Assembly: GCA_031254445.1 (NCBI GenBank) | Contig: JAIRUL010000016.1 | Span: forward strand, 1 to 6,534 | DNA from: Chitinispirillales bacterium | GTDB lineage: Bacteria; Fibrobacterota; Chitinivibrionia; Chitinivibrionales; Chitinispirillaceae | Length of the DNA: 6,534 nucleotides | Reading direction: 5' to 3' | In this document: one piece after another, positions 1-5,275 of the stretch | How positions within the stretch are numbered: position 1 is the first letter of the stretch | Layout: every line of letters starts with the position of its first letter | Program-made: the position numbers and the translations under genes | The notes under the pieces: model-generated | Database searches by the model: none | Seen by the model: only the letters and a program-made list of their open reading frames with translations | Told to the model about the DNA's origin: nothing

Positions 1-26
1 CCCCATTATTTTTTACAGAATAGGTA

Positions 27-55
27 TTGTATTTTGTATTGCTTTTTATTATATT
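27..55 (+). promoter_or_regulatory. Weak candidate promoter upstream of the coiled-coil/nuclease-like gene
   Basis: TTGTAT at 27-32 and TATATT at 50-55 are separated by 17 bases. The -10 box matches the sigma-70 consensus at five of six positions, the -35 box at only three. A transcript from here would begin close to position 62, inside the left arm of the large inverted repeat. The whole stretch is T-rich, so chance matches are likely. A second possible -35 (TTTACA, 12-17) has a poorer -10 partner. Confidence 0.25.
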
Positions 56-94
56 TGTATTGGTAGGGACGCGAAGCGCGTCCCTACCAATACA
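56..94. repeat. 18-bp perfect inverted repeat (REP-like palindrome)
   Basis: The left arm TGTATTGGTAGGGACGCG (56-73) and the right arm CGCGTCCCTACCAATACA (77-94) are exact reverse complements around an AAG loop. The inner GTAGGGACGCG/CGCGTCCCTAC core resembles short palindromic repeats that are scattered in many copies in some bacterial genomes; that is recalled, not searched. There is no T-tract after it, so it is not a standard intrinsic terminator. It sits 28 bases before the start codon of the next gene and would fold strongly if transcribed. It could be a REP/MITE-like element, a processing or stability hairpin, or a bidirectional structure ending an upstream gene outside the window. Confidence 0.75.
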
Positions 95-121
95 TTAACT
101 ATACTTGGGGGATATGATATT

Positions 122-709
122 ATGACAAGCATGGCCATGTTGGAGGGCATTGTAGCCCAAATAGGGGTTAGGATGGATGAGTTGGCTGTAGCCCAAAAGA
201 AGACGGAGCAATCCATGGATGAGTTGGCTGTAGCCCAAAAAGAGGCATACAGCATGCTCAAGGAGTTACGAAAGGAGTCCGGCGGTTTAGGCCACAAATT
301 AGGCCAGCTCACGGAGCTTGTCGTAGTCCCTGGGATCCGTCCAAAGATGAACTCGTTTGGGCACAAATTTAGGTTCATCTCCGCCAACAAGAAAGTAAAA
401 GCGGGCGGCAAGGTAGTGGCTGAGATGGACGCGTTCCTGCACAACGGGGTTGAGGCAATGGCTGTGGAGGTAAAGACCACGCTAACCCCTGAGGATGTGA
501 ACAAGCATGTGAGCCGTTTGAAGACGTTGCGCAAACACGAAGCCGCGGCAGGTCTAGAAAACAAGGCGCTCTACGGCGCAGTGGTGGGGTTAGTTGTGGA
601 AAAACACGCTAGGAAGCTGGCGTTAGAAAAGGGGCTGTACGTGGTAGAGATTATGGACTGCCCCGAAAGCCTAGAGGTGGAGCGCCCAAAGCGTTGCGGG
701 CGGTGGTGA
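122..709 (+). CDS. Coiled-coil protein with PD-(D/E)XK nuclease-like domain (DUF3782-type)
   Basis: This 195-residue protein has no signal peptide or membrane segment and is probably cytoplasmic. Residues 1-52 form a predicted coiled coil containing a tandem repeat, MDELAVAQK at 18-26 and again at 32-40, spaced 14 residues (two heptads). Residues about 60-180 look like a PD-(D/E)XK nuclease-fold core: E101 and D103 in AEMDAF, then the E-x-K element VEVK at 115-118 (E116, K118), followed by a helix and a strand ending near LYVVEI (172-177). This layout matches small proteins annotated as DUF3782 or restriction-endonuclease-like. The catalytic set looks intact, but the substrate is unknown and no methyltransferase or toxin partner lies in the window. 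The ATG at 122 has a GGGGGA ribosome binding site at 107-112; the ATG at 115 is closed by an immediate stop. It could also be a non-nuclease member of the fold. The domain call is by eye. Confidence 0.75.
   Translation: MTSMAMLEGIVAQIGVRMDELAVAQKKTEQSMDELAVAQKEAYSMLKELRKESGGLGHKLGQLTELVVVPGIRPKMNSFGHKFRFISANKKVKAGGKVVAEMDAFLHNGVEAMAVEVKTTLTPEDVNKHVSRLKTLRKHEAAAGLENKALYGAVVGLVVEKHARKLALEKGLYVVEIMDCPESLEVERPKRCGRW
173..240 (+). repeat. 26-bp direct repeat inside the coiled-coil coding region
   Basis: The same 26 bases, beginning ATGGATGAGTTGG and ending TAGCCCAAAA, occur at 173-198 and 215-240, a period of 42 bases or 14 codons. A shorter decayed match (TGTAGCCCAA, 151-160) lies just upstream. 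Identity at the DNA level, including third codon positions, suggests a recent in-frame duplication of a two-heptad coiled-coil unit rather than old protein-level repetition. Confidence 0.8.
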
Positions 710-808
710 AGCAGCGAACCCATCCAAAATTTGGCATAACCCCACAACATATATTCACCGCCCCCCAACGGAAACCTCTCCAATCCCGCTATCCCGGCAT
801 CCGCTAGA

Positions 809-827
809 ACCCCCAGCCATTGGGGGT
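809..827 (+). terminator. Terminator-like hairpin after the nuclease-like gene
   Basis: ACCCCCA (809-815) pairs perfectly with TGGGGGT (821-827) around a five-base loop, about 100 bases after the stop of the preceding gene. No T-run follows, so termination without help is doubtful. It may instead be a 3'-end stabilising stem. Confidence 0.35.
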
Positions 828-872
828 GTCATCCATCCTTAGCATAAAGCATTTCCGGCGACCCATTGCGCC

Positions 873-899
873 ATGCCATATCCCTTAATAATATGGCGT
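873..899 (+). terminator. Second inverted repeat, weak terminator candidate
   Basis: ATGCCATAT (873-881) pairs with ATATGGCGT (891-899) through nine positions, one of them a G-U pair, around a nine-base loop. Only TTTCT follows (899-903), a poor U-tract. It may end the upstream transcript or be an unrelated palindrome. The stem is AT-rich and only moderately stable. Confidence 0.3.
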
Positions 900-995
900 T
901 TCTGGGCCAACAGCGCGGTTCGCGGCGGCGGTTGCGGCGAAAAACGGGGGCAATTCCCTACCTCGGCAAAAAAATTTCACAATCGTAAAAAAAAT

Positions 996-1024
996 TTGAC
1001 ATTGGGGCTTAGATATATTATTTT
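996..1024 (+). promoter_or_regulatory. Candidate sigma-70 promoter of glnN
   Basis: A perfect -35 box TTGACA (996-1001) is followed after 17 bases by TATTTT (1019-1024), which matches the -10 consensus at four of six positions. Other -10-like strings (TATATT at 1014, TATTAT at 1016) have too short a spacing. The predicted start near 1031 would give a leader of about 140 bases. No convincing sigma-54 site (GG-N10-GC in good context) was found, although glutamine synthetase genes often use one. Confidence 0.5.
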
Positions 1025-1047
1025 ACTAAGTTTTGCAGGCGTAGTGT

Positions 1048-1127
1048 CGGTTGGGGGCTGTTTTTGGCGTCTTTGGCATGTGGGTACGTACCAATGGAAC
1101 CGTCGCCGGGGGCTGCGAGGCCGCCGG
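1048..1127 (+). promoter_or_regulatory. Potentially structured 5' leader of glnN, type not recognised
   Basis: Three elements can pair in the predicted transcript. CGGTT (1048-1052) pairs with AACCG (1098-1102) and encloses a smaller stem, TTGG (1073-1076) with CCAA (1091-1094), which continues inward as ATG/CGT after one mismatch. A strong hairpin, CCGGGGGC (1106-1113) with GCCGCCGG (1120-1127), follows; it has one G-G mismatch and a six-base loop. A perfect 10-base palindrome GGTACGTACC (1083-1092) lies inside. The sequence does not match the conserved cores I know for the glnA/glutamine, TPP, SAM, FMN, cobalamin or c-di-GMP riboswitches. I see no CCTCC-type segment able to mask the ribosome binding site. 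A regulatory role is inference. Confidence 0.3.
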
Positions 1128-1157
1128 AGTAACTTTTCATATATATACACATTTTAT

Positions 1158-1169
1158 AAGGAGGAGGTG
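1158..1169 (+). promoter_or_regulatory. Very strong ribosome binding site of glnN
   Basis: AAGGAGGAGGTG ends five bases before the ATG at 1175 and contains two overlapping GGAGG-type anti-16S matches. It fixes the glnN start and suggests high translation, in keeping with an abundant central enzyme. Confidence 0.85.
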
Positions 1170-1174
1170 TTTTA

Positions 1175-3274
1175 ATGAAAAATATTCCCAATCTCTTCGG
1201 CAGTATGGTTTTTAACGACGCGGTGATGAAAGCGCGGCTTCCCAAGGACGTATATAAGGCTTTAAAAAAGACCGTTTCTCAGGGCACGCACCTTGAGCTC
1301 GACGTGGCCAACGTGGTGGCCAGCGCGATGAAGGATTGGGCGACCGAGCGCGGGGCGACCCACTTTACGCACTGGTTCCAGCCCATGACCGGCACTACGG
1401 CGGAGAAGCACGACAGCTTCATCGAGCCGGAGGGCGGGTTCGGGGAGGCGATAATGGCGTTTTCGGGCAAGGCGCTCGTCAAGGGCGAGCCGGACGCTTC
1501 GAGCTTCCCGTCGGGGGGGCTGCGCGCGACGTTCGAGGCGAGGGGGTACACGGTTTGGGACGTCACCTCGTACGCTTTCATTAAGGACGCCACGCTGTAC
1601 ATCCCCACGGCTTTCTGTTCGTATTCCGGCGAGGCGCTCGACAAGAAGACCCCGCTTTTGCGCTCCATGGAGGCCATCGACAAGCAGGCGCGGCGCATCC
1701 TCAAGCTCTTCGGGCACGCAGACGTAACGCGCGTCATGTCTTCCGTCGGGCCGGAGCAGGAGTACTTTTTGATAGACAAAAAGGAGTTTTTGAAGCGCCC
1801 CGACCTCATATACTGCGGCCGTACGCTCATCGGCGCGCGCCCGCCCAAGGGGCAGGAGCTGGAAGACCACTACTTCGGCAGCTTAAAGCCCAAGGTGGCG
1901 GAGTACATGAAGGATTTGGACGAGGAGCTTTGGAAGCTCGGCGTGCTCGCCAAGACCAAGCACAACGAGGTCTCCCCCGCGCAGCACGAGCTCGCGCCGG
2001 TGTACTCCACCACGAACATCGCCACGGACCACAACCAGCTTACCATGGAGCTCATGAAGACGGTCGCCGACAAGCACGGGCTGGCCTGCCTCTTGCACGA
2101 GAAGCCGTTTGCCGGCGTGAACGGGAGCGGCAAGCACAACAACTGGTCTATAGGCACCGACACGGGCATAAACCTGCTCGAGCCGGGCGAGACCCCGCAC
2201 GACAACGCGCAGTTTTTGCTCTTTTTGGTCGCGGTCATCAAGGCCATCGACGAGTATCAGGAGGTTCTGAGGGTGTCGGCGGCGAGCGCGGGCAACGACC
2301 ATAGGCTCGGCGCGAACGAGGCCCCGCCGGCCATAGTCTCCATATTCCTCGGCGAGGAGCTGACGGCGATTTTGGAGGCCATCGAGTCCGGTTCTGAGTA
2401 CCGCAACAAAGAGGCGTCCCAGATGGACATCGGCGTAACGGTGCTGCCGCACTTCCACAAGGACTCTACCGACCGCAACCGCACGTCGCCGTTCGCGTTC
2501 ACCGGCAACAAGTTCGAGTTCCGCATGCTCGGTTCGGCGTTTTCGACGGCGGACCCCAACACCGTGCTGAACACCGTGGTCGCCGAGGTTTTGCGCGAAT
2601 TCGCGGATAGCTTAGAGAAGTCGAAAGATTTCAAGCGCGATATGGCGGAGCTCGTAAAAAAGACCTTCCGCGAGCACAAGCGGATCGTCTTCAACGGCAA
2701 CAACTACGCCGAGGACTGGGCGGTCGAGGCGAAGAAGCGCGGGCTGTCGAACCTGCGGACGACCGTGGACGCGCTTCCGGCGTTCGTCTCGAAGAAGAGC
2801 ATCGACCTCTTCACGAAGCACCACGTCCTCACCGAGACGGAGATCCACTCCCGCTACGAGATCATGCTGGAGAGCTACAGCAAGACCGTCAGCATCGAAG
2901 CGCTCACGATGATAGACCTCGTCAAGGGGAGCGTCGTCCCCGCGTCGGTGGACTACCAGAACGACCTCGCGAAGCTGCTTTCGCGCAAGAAGGCGGCAGG
3001 CGGCGGCTACGACTCCGGGCTTGAGGAGCATTTGCTCAAGAAGATAGCCGGGCTCTCAAGCGACCTGCTCAAGAAGCTGTCGGCGCTGGAGGACGCGGTC
3101 GCCAAGTCTAAGGACGCCGGCGGCGACGTTCTCGCCCACGCGACTTTCGTCCGCGACAAGGTTTTCGGCTCGATGGCCGATCTCAGGCAGGTCGCCGACG
3201 AGCTCGAATCGCTCATCGCGAAGAAGCACTGGCCGCTCCCGACTTACGCGGAGATGCTTTTCAGCGTCATATAG
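1175..3274 (+). CDS. glnN: Glutamine synthetase type III (GSIII)
   Basis: This enzyme makes glutamine from glutamate, ammonia and ATP, the entry step of the GS-GOGAT cycle, in the cytoplasm as a large oligomer. At 699 residues it has the usual length of GSIII (about 700), well above the roughly 450-470 of GSI. The family blocks appear in order: [10 protein letters not shown] at 192-201 with the metal-binding glutamates E194 and E196, [12 protein letters not shown] at 264-275, the glutamate-binding [10 protein letters not shown] at 316-325, [14 protein letters not shown] at 373-386, and [15 protein letters not shown] at 436-450. A helical C-terminal region ends with [11 protein letters not shown] (686-696), typical of the type. 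No catalytic residue is visibly missing. The start is set by the strong ribosome binding site. Codon use is GC-rich, like the glutamate synthase genes further on. It lacks the GSI adenylylation region, so control is likely transcriptional or allosteric; that part is inference. Confidence 0.97.
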   Translation: MKNIPNLFGSMVFNDAVMKARLPKDVYKALKKTVSQGTHLELDVANVVASAMKDWATERGATHFTHWFQPMTGTTAEKHDSFIEPEGGFGEAIMAFSGKALVKGEPDASSFPSGGLRATFEARGYTVWDVTSYAFIKDATLYIPTAFCSYSGEALDKKTPLLRSMEAIDKQARRILKLFGHADVTRVMSSVGPEQEYFLIDKKEFLKRPDLIYCGRTLIGARPPKGQELEDHYFGSLKPKVAEYMKDLDEELWKLGVLAKTKHNEVSPAQHELAPVYSTTNIATDHNQLTMELMKTVADKHGLACLLHEKPFAGVNGSGKHNNWSIGTDTGINLLEPGETPHDNAQFLLFLVAVIKAIDEYQEVLRVSAASAGNDHRLGANEAPPAIVSIFLGEELTAILEAIESGSEYRNKEASQMDIGVTVLPHFHKDSTDRNRTSPFAFTGNKFEFRMLGSAFSTADPNTVLNTVVAEVLREFADSLEKSKDFKRDMAELVKKTFREHKRIVFNGNNYAEDWAVEAKKRGLSNLRTTVDALPAFVSKKSIDLFTKHHVLTETEIHSRYEIMLESYSKTVSIEALTMIDLVKGSVVPASVDYQNDLAKLLSRKKAAGGGYDSGLEEHLLKKIAGLSSDLLKKLSALEDAVAKSKDAGGDVLAHATFVRDKVFGSMADLRQVADELESLIAKKHWPLPTYAEMLFSVI

Positions 3275-3290
3275 TTTTTGGCATTGCTTA

Positions 3291-3300
3291 AATACGTATT
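3291..3300. repeat. 10-bp palindrome after glnN
   Basis: AATACGTATT is its own reverse complement and lies 17 bases after the glnN stop, followed by a run of seven T at 3303-3309. It is too tight to form a useful hairpin, so a protein-binding site or chance is more likely than a terminator. Two TGACGT copies (3315-3320 and 3329-3334, 14 bases apart) follow it. Confidence 0.35.
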
Positions 3301-3339
3301 GATTTTTTTGGTTTTGACGTTGATATGGTGACGTACTTT

Positions 3340-3365
3340 GGGCGCGTCCCGTGAGGGATGCGCTT
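3340..3365 (+). terminator. Stable hairpin between glnN and the secreted-protein gene
   Basis: GCGCGTCCC (3342-3350) pairs with GGGATGCGC (3355-3363) through nine positions with one G-U, closed by a GTGA loop of the GNRA class; two more G-U pairs can extend it outward. Only TTTCT follows, so it is an imperfect intrinsic terminator. It may end the glnN message or protect its 3' end. It also covers an ATG at 3358 that is in frame with the next gene, which argues against using that ATG as a start. Confidence 0.5.
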
Positions 3366-3402
3366 TCTATCGGTAAACCTGCTATTAAGAAAGGGGCGAA
3401 TC

Positions 3403-4476
3403 GTGATCAAACAAATCAGCCAATCAGCGCTATTGACATTTTTGTTTTTTGCGGGTTTAAACGCCCAGACGGGCTTTGCTCCTATGGCGGATGGATCGTG
3501 GGATTGCGGGGCAGAGGGATCAAATCTTACGTGCACAAGGCTGGGCGATGCGCTTACGGTCAGCGGGGTTGGGGCCATGAAAGATTATATGCCTAGTTTG
3601 GCGGGGATTAGTGCCCCTTGGGGTGCAGTAGAGAATGTTGTCATTGAAACCGGCGTAACTTATATTGGGGCAAACGCTTTTTCAAATTTAACATCAAATT
3701 TTGAAATAACCGTTGATGCGGAGAACCCTCCAACTGTTGCTGACCGCGCTTTCATATTCAATACGGCTTCCTCTATCCTGCGCGTCCCGCAAGCCAGCAT
3801 CGACGCCTATCGCAACGCGGACGTATGGAAAGATTTCGGTTATATCAACCCGTCCACGGTAACATTTAACGCGGGGTCCGAGTCCAATATTGAGATTCTT
3901 CCGCAATTAGTAGGCTATGGAAGCTATGCAACAAAACCCGAAGACCCCACGGCTTCCGGCAACACATTCAAAGGGTGGTTGAAACGATATGCCTTTTTCC
4001 CTGAAGAAACGGATCTCTATTGGGATTTTGGCTCGGACACCGTAACGTCCGACATAACGCTTGTCGCCCATTGGATGCCCGCCGCATCCGTATCCGCCGA
4101 CAACCGCTCCGTCCCGCCCGTCAACCAAACCGAAGAAGCGGCGATAGGAATAGGCATAGCAAATGCGAATGCGAGCGGGTTCACGGCCGGCTCGAACCCC
4201 GCGCCCAAATCATCCGACGGCATAACGTTCTTTTGGCAGGGCGCGTTGATAGCCAACGCATCGCTTGCCGTCTACGATGCAAGCGGCAACGTTGTCAAAA
4301 CGCTGTCAATCCGCGACAACTCCGTTGGCACACAGTCAAAGCGCAGTGTAGGTTCGTGGAATTTGAAAGACGCCAAAGGCCGTTTAGCGCCGGACGGAAC
4401 ATATTTAGTCAAGGGTACAAGCACCGCAGCCGACGGCAAGGGCAAGCGCGTGTCGCTGCTTGTGGGCGTAAGGTAG
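3403..4476 (+). CDS. Exported BspA-like / InlB-B-repeat protein with FlgD-like C-terminal tail
   Basis: This 357-residue protein is probably secreted or cell-surface. The start is a GTG with AAAGGGG six bases upstream; the in-frame ATG at 3358 lies inside a hairpin and would put extra charged residues before the signal peptide. Residues 1-21 form a signal peptide ending LNA, a signal peptidase I-type site. Next comes the opening module of BspA-like proteins, WDC...LTCT...LTVSGVGAMKDY (about 33-63), then one leucine-rich unit, GVTYIGANAFSNL (84-96), and the usual closing segment VPQASIDAYRNADVWKDF (128-145). Residues 153-224 are an InlB B/Listeria-Bacteroides repeat ending DITLVAHW. Residues about 275-357 are a FlgD-like Ig fold (LAVYDASGNVVKTL, then GSWNLKDAKGRLAPDGTYLVKG) ending VSLLVGVR. 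Very similar tails occur, as I recall, on many secreted proteins of Fibrobacterota and may act in export or sorting. Ligand unknown; nothing ties it to nitrogen metabolism. Confidence 0.85.
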   Translation: MIKQISQSALLTFLFFAGLNAQTGFAPMADGSWDCGAEGSNLTCTRLGDALTVSGVGAMKDYMPSLAGISAPWGAVENVVIETGVTYIGANAFSNLTSNFEITVDAENPPTVADRAFIFNTASSILRVPQASIDAYRNADVWKDFGYINPSTVTFNAGSESNIEILPQLVGYGSYATKPEDPTASGNTFKGWLKRYAFFPEETDLYWDFGSDTVTSDITLVAHWMPAASVSADNRSVPPVNQTEEAAIGIGIANANASGFTAGSNPAPKSSDGITFFWQGALIANASLAVYDASGNVVKTLSIRDNSVGTQSKRSVGSWNLKDAKGRLAPDGTYLVKGTSTAADGKGKRVSLLVGVR

Positions 4477-4504
4477 TGCGGTGGCACGGCAGTACAGTAA
4501 TTAA

Positions 4505-4533
4505 GGCATTTCAGGCGAGGCAGTGAAATCGCC
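4505..4533 (+). terminator. Weak hairpin after the secreted-protein gene
   Basis: GGCATTTCA (4505-4513) can pair with TGAAAT-C-GCC (4524-4533), leaving one bulged C, around a ten-base loop. It begins 29 bases after the stop codon. There is no T-run, so it is only a weak terminator or 3'-end candidate. Confidence 0.25.
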
Positions 4534-4546
4534 GCGCCAAACTCTA

Positions 4547-4552
4547 TATAAT
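4547..4552 (+). promoter_or_regulatory. Candidate -10 box for the PDZ gene
   Basis: A perfect TATAAT lies at 4547-4552, about 115 bases before the PDZ start codon, in an AT-rich spacer. The best-spaced -35 options (such as TGAAAT, 4524-4529) are poor matches to TTGACA, so this is only half a promoter. If real, the PDZ gene is transcribed separately from the gene before it. Confidence 0.35.
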
Positions 4553-4665
4553 TTAATGAATATTGATTATTATTGCAAATCGTTTAAGGAAAATTTTGAA
4601 TATTCCCTAAAATTAAACCTTGAAACAAATCGCCGGATTTCACCATTAAAAAAGGAGGCTGTATC

Positions 4666-5025
4666 ATGTTAAGACGTACCTCAGCGGTTGCGGTCGGTCT
4701 TTTGGCGCTGATGTTTTTGTTCGTCGGCGGGGCAATCGGGGAAGAGAGGTTTGGCGGCGTGGGGTTGCAGGTTAAAACAGAGGGCGGCGAATTGATAGTC
4801 GTTGACGTTTTGGCCGGGAGCGACGCGCTTGCGAAAGGCGTTTTAAGCGGGGACGTCATCACCAAAATCGATAAGCTAAACACGAACGGCATCGATTTTG
4901 AGACATTGGTCGGGAAACTCCGGGGAAGCGTCGGCTCCGAGGTAGTTCTCGAGGTGAAACGCGACGGCGCGCAGAAGCCTCTGACCTTTAAGGTTAAACG
5001 GGCGGAAGTGGTATACCCGGGATAA
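4666..5025 (+). CDS. Small exported stand-alone PDZ-domain protein
   Basis: The product is 119 residues. Residues 1-25 are a signal peptide: RR at 3-4, a hydrophobic core at 7-20, and a likely cut near GGAIG|EE. Almost all the rest (about 29-113) is one PDZ domain of the kind found in C-terminal processing and HtrA-type proteases: the peptide-binding loop GVGLQV (31-36), VVDVLAGSDALAKGVLSGDVITKID (45-69), then LRGSVGSEVVLEVKRDG (85-101). No protease domain follows, so it cannot cut proteins alone. It may bind C-terminal peptides in the periplasm as an adaptor, or be the remnant of a larger protease. The RR pair lacks a full twin-arginine motif. The start is supported by AAAGGAGG at 4651-4658, seven bases before the ATG. 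The partner is unknown. Confidence 0.85.
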   Translation: MLRRTSAVAVGLLALMFLFVGGAIGEERFGGVGLQVKTEGGELIVVDVLAGSDALAKGVLSGDVITKIDKLNTNGIDFETLVGKLRGSVGSEVVLEVKRDGAQKPLTFKVKRAEVVYPG

Positions 5026-5051
5026 TCGTTAAATCCGTAATGACCGCATGA

Positions 5052-5081
5052 GGGGGAGTGTCTTTCGTTGGGCGCTTCCCC
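5052..5081 (+). terminator. 11-bp hairpin after the PDZ gene
   Basis: GGGGGAGTGTC (5052-5062) pairs with GGCGCTTCCCC (5071-5081) at all eleven positions, three of them G-U pairs, around an eight-base loop. It starts 26 bases after the stop codon. No T-tract follows, so it may be a factor-assisted terminator or a stabilising 3' stem. The G-U pairs mean it folds well only as RNA from the + strand, which suggests selection on the transcript. Confidence 0.45.
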
Positions 5082-5181
5082 ACTGCTAATCGGGTTCGGC
5101 AATAGCGCAAATTTACCGAAAAAAAAGCCGAAAATACCCATACCCTGATCGCCCATAAATATTTTTTTGCTATTTTTCACC

Positions 5182-5208
5182 CCATGATGTATATTAGTAT
5201 TTTCATGG
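5182..5208. repeat. Inverted repeat upstream of the glutamate synthase genes
   Basis: CCATGA (5182-5187) and TCATGG (5203-5208) are perfect reverse complements separated by 15 AT-rich bases. They lie just before the -10-like TATAAT at 5219, a position typical for a dimeric regulator, but no known nitrogen-regulator consensus is recognised. Confidence 0.3.
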
Positions 5209-5210
5209 AT

Positions 5211-5224
5211 TATGCGCATATAAT
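5211..5224 (+). promoter_or_regulatory. -10 box overlapping a 10-bp palindrome, upstream of the glutamate synthase genes
   Basis: TATGCGCATA (5211-5220) is a perfect palindrome, and its end overlaps a consensus TATAAT (5219-5224). The box is 52 bases before the chosen ATG. No good -35 box is found at 16-18 bases, so the promoter may need an activator or be spurious. If real, it makes the glutamate synthase genes a transcription unit of their own. Confidence 0.4.
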
Positions 5225-5275
5225 CCGAGAACCGTGGCATCATGCAATAAAAACAACGACTATGCGAGGAAAAAG

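Larger units (their letters stand above)
710..1174. other. 465-base intergenic stretch without a convincing gene
   Basis: I see no supportable coding region here. It contains a C/G hairpin at 809-827, a second inverted repeat at 873-899, a G-rich segment near 915-955, a TTGACA promoter candidate at 996-1024 and a structured leader before glnN from about 1030. A 100-codon frame at 873-1175 ends on the glnN start codon, but its last residues are only a translation of the ribosome binding site and its composition is not protein-like. The stretch therefore looks like the 3' end of the upstream unit followed by the glnN control region. Confidence 0.6.

Noticed and set aside
1..121. CRISPR or insertion-sequence end
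   Set aside because: Only a single palindrome is present, with no repeat-spacer periodicity, transposase or target duplication.
1053..1080. Possible sigma-54 promoter before glnN
   Set aside because: One GG-N10-GC spacing exists (1055-1068), but the surrounding bases match the TGGCACG-N4-TTGC consensus poorly, and the TTGGCATG at 1073-1080 lacks a TTGC partner at the right distance.
873..1175. 100-codon open frame ending exactly on the glnN start codon
   Set aside because: It has no ribosome binding site, runs through the promoter candidate and leader hairpins, and its final KEEVF is only the translated Shine-Dalgarno sequence. Composition rich in G, R and W is not protein-like.
1262..3216. 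Several long open frames on the minus strand and in other frames across glnN
   Set aside because: They are shadows of a GC-rich, strongly conserved coding sequence; the arginine-, valine- and leucine-rich translations show no domain.
4020..4526. 168-codon open frame in another frame over the end of the secreted-protein gene
   Set aside because: The arginine-rich translation has no recognisable motif, while the overlapping frame encodes clear InlB-B and FlgD-like domains.
4527..4635. AAATCGCCG repeated at 4527-4535 and 4627-4635, exactly 100 bases apart
   Set aside because: Only nine bases long and without flanking similarity; chance is a sufficient explanation.
4584..5243. 219-codon minus-strand frame opposite the PDZ gene
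   Set aside because: The plus-strand frame has a signal peptide, a full PDZ domain and a strong ribosome binding site; the minus-strand translation has no domain and no convincing start.
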